NCBI GenBank assembly: GCA_019648995.1
Contig: BLXT01008440.1
Span: forward strand, 1,846,602-1,874,828
Length of the DNA stretch: 28,227 nucleotides
Direction of reading: 5' to 3'
DNA from: Plakobranchus ocellatus
Lineage: Eukaryota; Mollusca; Gastropoda; Plakobranchidae
Position numbers and translations under genes: made by a program. The notes under the pieces were generated by a model, which was given only the letters and a program-made list of their open reading frames with translations, searched no databases and was not told the origin of the DNA. Below are positions 22,763 to 28,227 of the stretch, piece after piece. Position 1 is the stretch's first letter. Each line of letters begins with the position of its first letter.

Positions 22763-22973
22763 GATCCCTTTCCACAAAGCGGTGTTGTGTTTCTTACAGG
22801 CATGATTGGATGTTCATCGCGTACCAAAGCATACTCGCCATGTAAGAGTTCCTGCTTTAATCAGAAAGTTTGTCAGATACAATAATATTTTATTTCGTTG
22901 CATTTGATCATCAGTAAAGTGAAACACACAACTTTCTGTTTGATTAACAACTCTTACAAAAAATAGTTTCTGA

Positions 22974-23429
22974 CTAAACGTTACAGTACATGTAAGCAGT
23001 GCCAGCAGTGGTGAGAACTTAGACAGATCAATTGGATTTGCATGTGCTTATAGCAAGAACTTGCTTGTTATTCGTGACACCACTCGCTTTTGGGCGCATA
23101 TTGAAGTCCCTATAAAATACGGCTTTGTATGTTATTTCTTAGCACAGCGCATATCTTGTTTTGGAGCAGGGTTGTTTGCTCCTGCAGTAGAAGAATGGAG
23201 CGTTGAGAAAACTTTTAACATGGTTCCCGATGTCGTGTGCAATATATTGATAACTGGCACAGAAGGTTTTTTTGTGTCCCTCTCAAGTCAGCACCTATTG
23301 TCAGATTTTGACATTTTGCTTATGGCACCAAACATGTTATCTACTTTGTATGCCCAAAGTTGGGAGATGATATTCCTTGTGAAGCTGTCTGCTTTTCCTT
23401 CAGGTGATACGAGTATTATTAAGTGAGAA
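22974..23429 (+). other. Longest stop-free frame in the window, unknown
   Basis: A frame open from 22974 (after TGA at 22971) to the TAA/TGA region after 23426, about 151 codons, with no internal ATG near its start. The composition is mixed and not low-complexity (for example FGAGLFAPAVEEWSVEKTF). No known domain is recognised and no splice sites clearly bound it. Open frames this long are not improbable across six frames of 28 kb, so I do not call it a gene; a decayed transposon fragment is another possibility. Confidence 0.25.
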
Positions 23430-26400
23430 GAAAAAGGTATGAAGCCATGCGAGGTCCGTTTGTCGTTGAACCTTCGTTTGATCTTCGTCTTAGATTGTCA
23501 AGAATGGCTTGCTCTAGAGATCGGTATTTAAAGAGCCCAATATTTTTAAAAAGATCAAAGTTCTATCTTCCTCTAGCGCAACGTTGATAAGAAATTTAAA
23601 CCTGTAGCTTGTGTTACAGTCGCTAGTCATTTTTTTGCCTCTTCTTATCGACGTCTTGATGTTGTATAGGCGTGTCCACTGTTTCGAAGTTACTTTTTCT
23701 TCTTCTTGAACATGTACTCATATCTTTCTGCTTCTTAAATTTGTTGGCAGACGATTTTCCTCTGTCAATCCAGTGATTTGATTAGTCTAGAAGCTTAATC
23801 TGGGCTGAATGCCTGTGCCAACGATGTGGAAGAGTGTGCTTCAAAGATCAATGATTTGCTTATTTCTGGAAAACGCAACTGAAAGGTTAGCTTGAAAGGG
23901 AGTCTTTTGCTTTCTCATAGAAAATGGTAATTCAGAATCTAGGCCCGTGTGGTCCATGGATAGATCTAGAAATGATTTGCAATTATTTAAATCCATGGAC
24001 TTTAGAATATTTAGCACTCCTTACTTCGATAAACATTATTCATTCAGTGTGCTTTTTCAGTTTGCTCTGCGTACTGCCATGATGACTCATACAGAAAAAT
24101 AAAGAGGCAAGAATGGAAAAGAAATAATTCACTAGTGCGTTTGAAGTTTGACTTAATGTCACAATCTTGCATGTCATTTACAAAAAAAAATTTTTCTTTC
24201 TGGTGAGTCAACAATCCTATATACAGCACCAAACAGAATTGTTGCACAAAAAATTCCCTACACCAAATATTTTCGCGCTACAACAAGTCTCTATCAGATG
24301 TATACTCTCTTAACTTGTATGGAATTGTTTTATTTTTGATTTTAAGTCTTGCATCTTCTTCGCTTTATCATTTCAAATTTGTTTAATTTCTATGAAAGAA
24401 AACGCAAAAGAATTGAAACAGCTAATTAAAGAACGATTTCTAAAAAAAATTGTTAAAAAAAAAGACGTGGTGTTTTAACGTGCAAAAATGATCAGAAACT
24501 GTTCAAACGTTTTTGAAGGAAACGTTAAAAAAAAATAACTCTCATGTTCCTGTTTCGATTTGAGATAAATAATTTGAAACACTTCAAGTCATTAATCTGC
24601 ATGTGGCTCATCTCATATCTGCCAATGATAGATACGTCTTGAAAAAGATGATAAAAATATGTAAAAAAATTGACCACATATTGTACGGCTGTTTTCCATT
24701 CATTTTTGTAACATAAAAATTGACCTCATATATTGCACATCTTTTTTTTTTAATTTATTTTAATTTATGTTAAACATACTTTAAGCAAAATGATCATTTA
24801 TTTATCTTTAGCATTCTGATTGAGCAGACCACCCAAGGGGGAGAATCAGGTGAAGAAACCGATGGGAGCTCTCTCTACAAACAGCCTCATAATGTCAATG
24901 CACTTGATAACCACAACATTACTTTCTATTGGGTATCCCTGAAGATAGTATTAAAGGCCAGAAATAACGTTTTGTGCCTCTGGGCAAAGACCTGGAAAGA
25001 TTAGAATACCGGTATATAGATTTTCGGAAACTTCCATTCTCAAGTAGCTAGGCGAAACCCATAGCTTTCTTTTAAAAAAAGAATGACGTTGTCTTCAGAA
25101 GGAAAAATAAATAAAACTATTTTGTCCAACGAGCACAATGTTGATAACAACAAGTAAGAAAAGACTATTATAAGTTTCGATTTCGAAGCACGTTGTGGCA
25201 TTGAGTGATACGGCTCGGTCAGAGCTACATTTCTGATTTTATGTTTGATTTTCTTTGGGCAGCAGAAAATAGTCAGTGGTTCGCAATTGATGTCACCGTA
25301 GAGAGTTATTTTCAATGCTCAAAGATCTGTTTTTAAATTCAAGTCCTAACAGACTGATTATAATAAAAAGAAATATTTCAAATTTCAGCCATGAAAAAAA
25401 GCGAATTATTAAACGCCATCCACACTTGCGTGTCTTTTGCCTAGGCTTTAAGCTTAAAAAAAAAAAAATTCGTGCGAAATAAGTAATGTCAGACTGATGT
25501 TCTAAGTATGAAACTTTGTCATGTCGTAAAAATGGACTGCACTTGAAAAGATTCCGTTCATAAGGCTGCAAACCATTTCAAGTCAAATAGCTTTTGGTTC
25601 GAGGAGTAGGATCGCATTCGAACATTACTCTATAGAGAAAGACAAAGTAGAATAGCCTGAATGATGTGCTAACTTAACTCTTACTTTTCGTGCAGGAGAG
25701 TCCACTGTTGAATGTTACACTTTATTGTGTCTTGTCAGCAAGTGATCTAATCTTGTGGCTTCGGTCGGAGCTAGATAAGGCAGCAAAATATAACCACATA
25801 ATGTTTTCTGCATATTTCAGGGCGAGTTATTTACACAGAACGCCACCAACGCCACCCTCTTCCCCTCCCTCCCCAGGAATTACTGACACGCCCTTTTGAT
25901 TGCACCCCACCCCCCTTCCGCCGCATCAACCTCCCCAAAAATGCCTTTTCATCTTTTCTTTAATTCTAATTGTTTGTCGGCTCATTCAATCCATTGTGAT
26001 TGTAGAAAACTGAGCATCATAGCAGCATCGAGTGTTTACCTATGACGACGGTTTTCTACTTCACATAACTGTCAAGGCCATTTATACGACAGATCCTTTA
26101 CCTAAACACCAATATTCCGCCGACGCATCATTACCAACATGGGCAAAGTGGCTCTGGTTGAGAAACTATGGATCGATTAGACGAATAACAACCAGGTACC
26201 TGCTTGCAAACAAGGTCACACTTGAGTCGTTATTGCAATAACGATGGCAATATTAGTCTCTTCCGTCTGTGTTTCTTTCGACACTAGTCTTGGCAAAGAG
26301 CCAATAATATTCTTCGTCTTCCTCTTTTCTTTTTTTTATTCATCATCTTCCTCTATTAATTCTTTTCTCCTCCCAGCTTATCTCTGTTGTTTCCATCCTC

Positions 26401-26748
26401 TTACCCTTTCTCTTCTTCTTTTTTTTCCCCCTACTTTTACTTTTCGCTTTCTTTGTCCCTTCTGGTGCTGCTGAAAGCTTTTATTTACTCTCTCTCGCGA
26501 AACCTTGCCACAACTTGTATGTCCATTTTCCAATTCCTATTTCTCAAGAAACTAATGTCTAGAAAAAGCTGTCCACTTCCTCGCTCATATCCACACGCTT
26601 ACAGGCCTCATCAGGATTTATTGATCATTTAAGCGTGAATAACACATTCCTTGCAGCTCCGAGAAGATCAATTTATACCGACTAAACATTCTCAGCCGTA
26701 ATGGAACAAATCTTAAGGTATTAAGGAGAAAATGTGCTTATCCTGAGT
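23430..26748. other. AT-rich non-coding stretch
   Basis: No exon or RNA gene is recognised. A diverged tandem duplication occurs at about 24664-24746 (AAAAATTGACC(A/T)CATAT repeated at a spacing of about 50 bp). The pyrimidine-rich segment at 26310-26470 gives spurious Ser/Leu/Phe-rich frames. Confidence 0.5.
23952..24000. repeat. Short inverted repeat (stem-loop)
   Basis: Arms GTCCATGGAT (23952-23961) and ATCCATGGAC (23991-24000) are exact reverse complements around a 29-nt AT-rich loop. Too short to be called a transposon or microRNA precursor. Confidence 0.6.
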
Positions 26749-26808
26749 CCATCATCTCCAATAAACATCTCACTTACACCATCATCTCCAATAAACATCT
26801 CACTTACA
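26749..26808. repeat. Perfect 30-bp tandem duplication (two units)
   Basis: The unit CCATCATCTCCAATAAACAT plus CTCACTTACA occurs twice head to tail with no difference between copies, which indicates a recent event. Confidence 0.95.
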
Positions 26809-28145
26809 AGCTTATTGCCCAGATGACAACCAGAATACCACACATCATTATCAAAATCGTTTGGTTCTCAAAGCAGTTTACAAAAATCGTCTTTTTCATG
26901 GCATGTTAGTGATTTACTGCAAGAACGATTTCATGTTACCAAGCACCTCTATTTTGACTATTCTAGCCTTCCTGTCAAAAAATATGTGTTTCTATCTAGG
27001 TGATAAGTTTGGCGTCTGAGAGCCCATCCGGATAACGCAAGCGATGTTCCAACCAGAAATCTATTTGAAAGCGCCGATATTTACTATGCACAATCGAGCT
27101 TCCACTGGCATAACGGAATAATTATACACGTAGAATAATATCAGTCATGTGTGATGAATTCTTGTAAAGAAACTTTCTTTTAATACAGGACATAAATATT
27201 TTAAAGATACATGCTCAAGTATTTAGACAATACTACAAATGCCAAGTTCTTCACCATTTTTTAATTGACAGCTCAATTTAACCACTCGCTTCTTCTGTCT
27301 TTTGAACTCAGGCTTCATAAAGAACCTACTCCATAGCTTATTAACATTGACATCCTGTCAACCGAAGATATTGAGGTTTTATTATTATTTTTAAATGGCC
27401 ATCATTAATACATATATAGATATATGCCTGTGTATAAAACGAGAAAAACGGAGGCATCGATCTCTCATCGTAATTGTATATTTTGAATGTCACATAAAAA
27501 CTACATTTGGGCCGATTTTTTCCCAACGATAAAGATCATGTGTGCCAATAACATATTGTGTGCAATCAAAATCTTCTATTCTATTCTATCGTGCAATCAT
27601 AAAAACTATTTACATTTCTGTCTATCTTTGGCTTGCTAACCGCAATTAATATCTTTAAGCAAGCATATCATCCAGACGCCGGGATCAATGTGGCACTAAC
27701 CAGAAATTGCAATATCCCAGTTGCTTTTTACATAAATTATACATAGGACGTGATCGATTTCCTCGATAAATCAATAAACAAAATTTGGCATATCTTCTAA
27801 TTATCACTCTGACACCCATTTGAATATAGTTATTGGGTGTGAAAATAGATTCAGTCTTATTGGCTGGTTATGATAAAATAAGCCACCGTTATTGATTCTT
27901 GCTGATGATAATGAGAATCATCATCATCCTCACAATGTTTGTAACACTGTGCAGCTAAAGCCACCACGCACGTTAATTCAAATCTGATGGCACCAATCTA
28001 ATAAAACAAAGCTTTGTAAAAATGATACTGATTTTTAAATTTCACTGTCTTCACCATCATTTTCATATTTTCACACGTTTATTTCTATCTATCGTTATCA
28101 CTATGCCGCCGCCACCACGACCATCACAACTACGAACATCATTAC
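26809..28145. other. AT-rich non-coding stretch
   Basis: No exon, RNA gene or mobile element is recognised between the 30-bp duplication and the terminal microsatellite. Confidence 0.5.
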
Positions 28146-28217
<72 letters not shown>

Positions 28218-28227
28218 AATCATCATC
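28146..28227. repeat. (ATC/CAT)n microsatellite at right edge
   Basis: A trinucleotide array with one ATA interruption near 28217. It runs off the end of the window. The poly-Ser open frame read across it is not a gene. Confidence 0.97.

Noticed and set aside
28022..28219. Poly-serine open frame
   Set aside because: Translation of the (ATC)n microsatellite.

Overview
The window is non-repeat-masked eukaryotic nuclear DNA: AT-rich, with one N gap (15073-15291), many microsatellites, dispersed tRNA-derived SINE copies, and coding sequence only as short exons with GT/AG-type boundaries. The coding exons belong to a TRIM9/TRIM67-type (class I, C-I) tripartite-motif E3 ubiquitin ligase. The SINE family, when read through in translation, gives short peptides (GGTVDS..., then SLRSPCCGLAIHKNQ) that I recall as junk in predicted proteomes of sacoglossan sea slugs (Elysia, Plakobranchus). 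I therefore infer a heterobranch gastropod, probably a sacoglossan. That placement rests on memory and not on a search.

Layout. 1-5227: no supported exon; it holds microsatellites and a few decayed SINE-like pieces. 5228-5239: a candidate 12-nt microexon with an excellent acceptor and a GTAAGT donor. 7398-7537 and 9435-9573: two consecutive + strand exons that together encode one fibronectin type III domain of the TRIM9/67 protein, separated by a 1.9-kb intron. The second exon either ends at an unusual GC donor or reads on for 23 codons to a TAA at 9642-9644, which would give a form without the C-terminal SPRY domain. 9645-28227: about 18.6 kb with no recognisable further TRIM9 exon (no SPRY exon seen). 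It is probably the next intron of the same gene, or flanking DNA if the TAA is used. It carries most of the SINE copies (11.8-19.1 kb), three minisatellites, a C-rich tract able to form a G-quadruplex on the minus strand, and an (ATC)n array at the right edge.

Only one gene is supported. In animals TRIM9 acts in neurons downstream of the netrin receptor DCC/Frazzled/UNC-40. The RING, B-box, coiled-coil/COS and SPRY parts lie outside the window or were not found. The most checkable observations are the GC-donor/alternative-terminus exon, the 12-nt microexon, and the SINE family, one copy of which has a near-perfect 14-bp target-site duplication.
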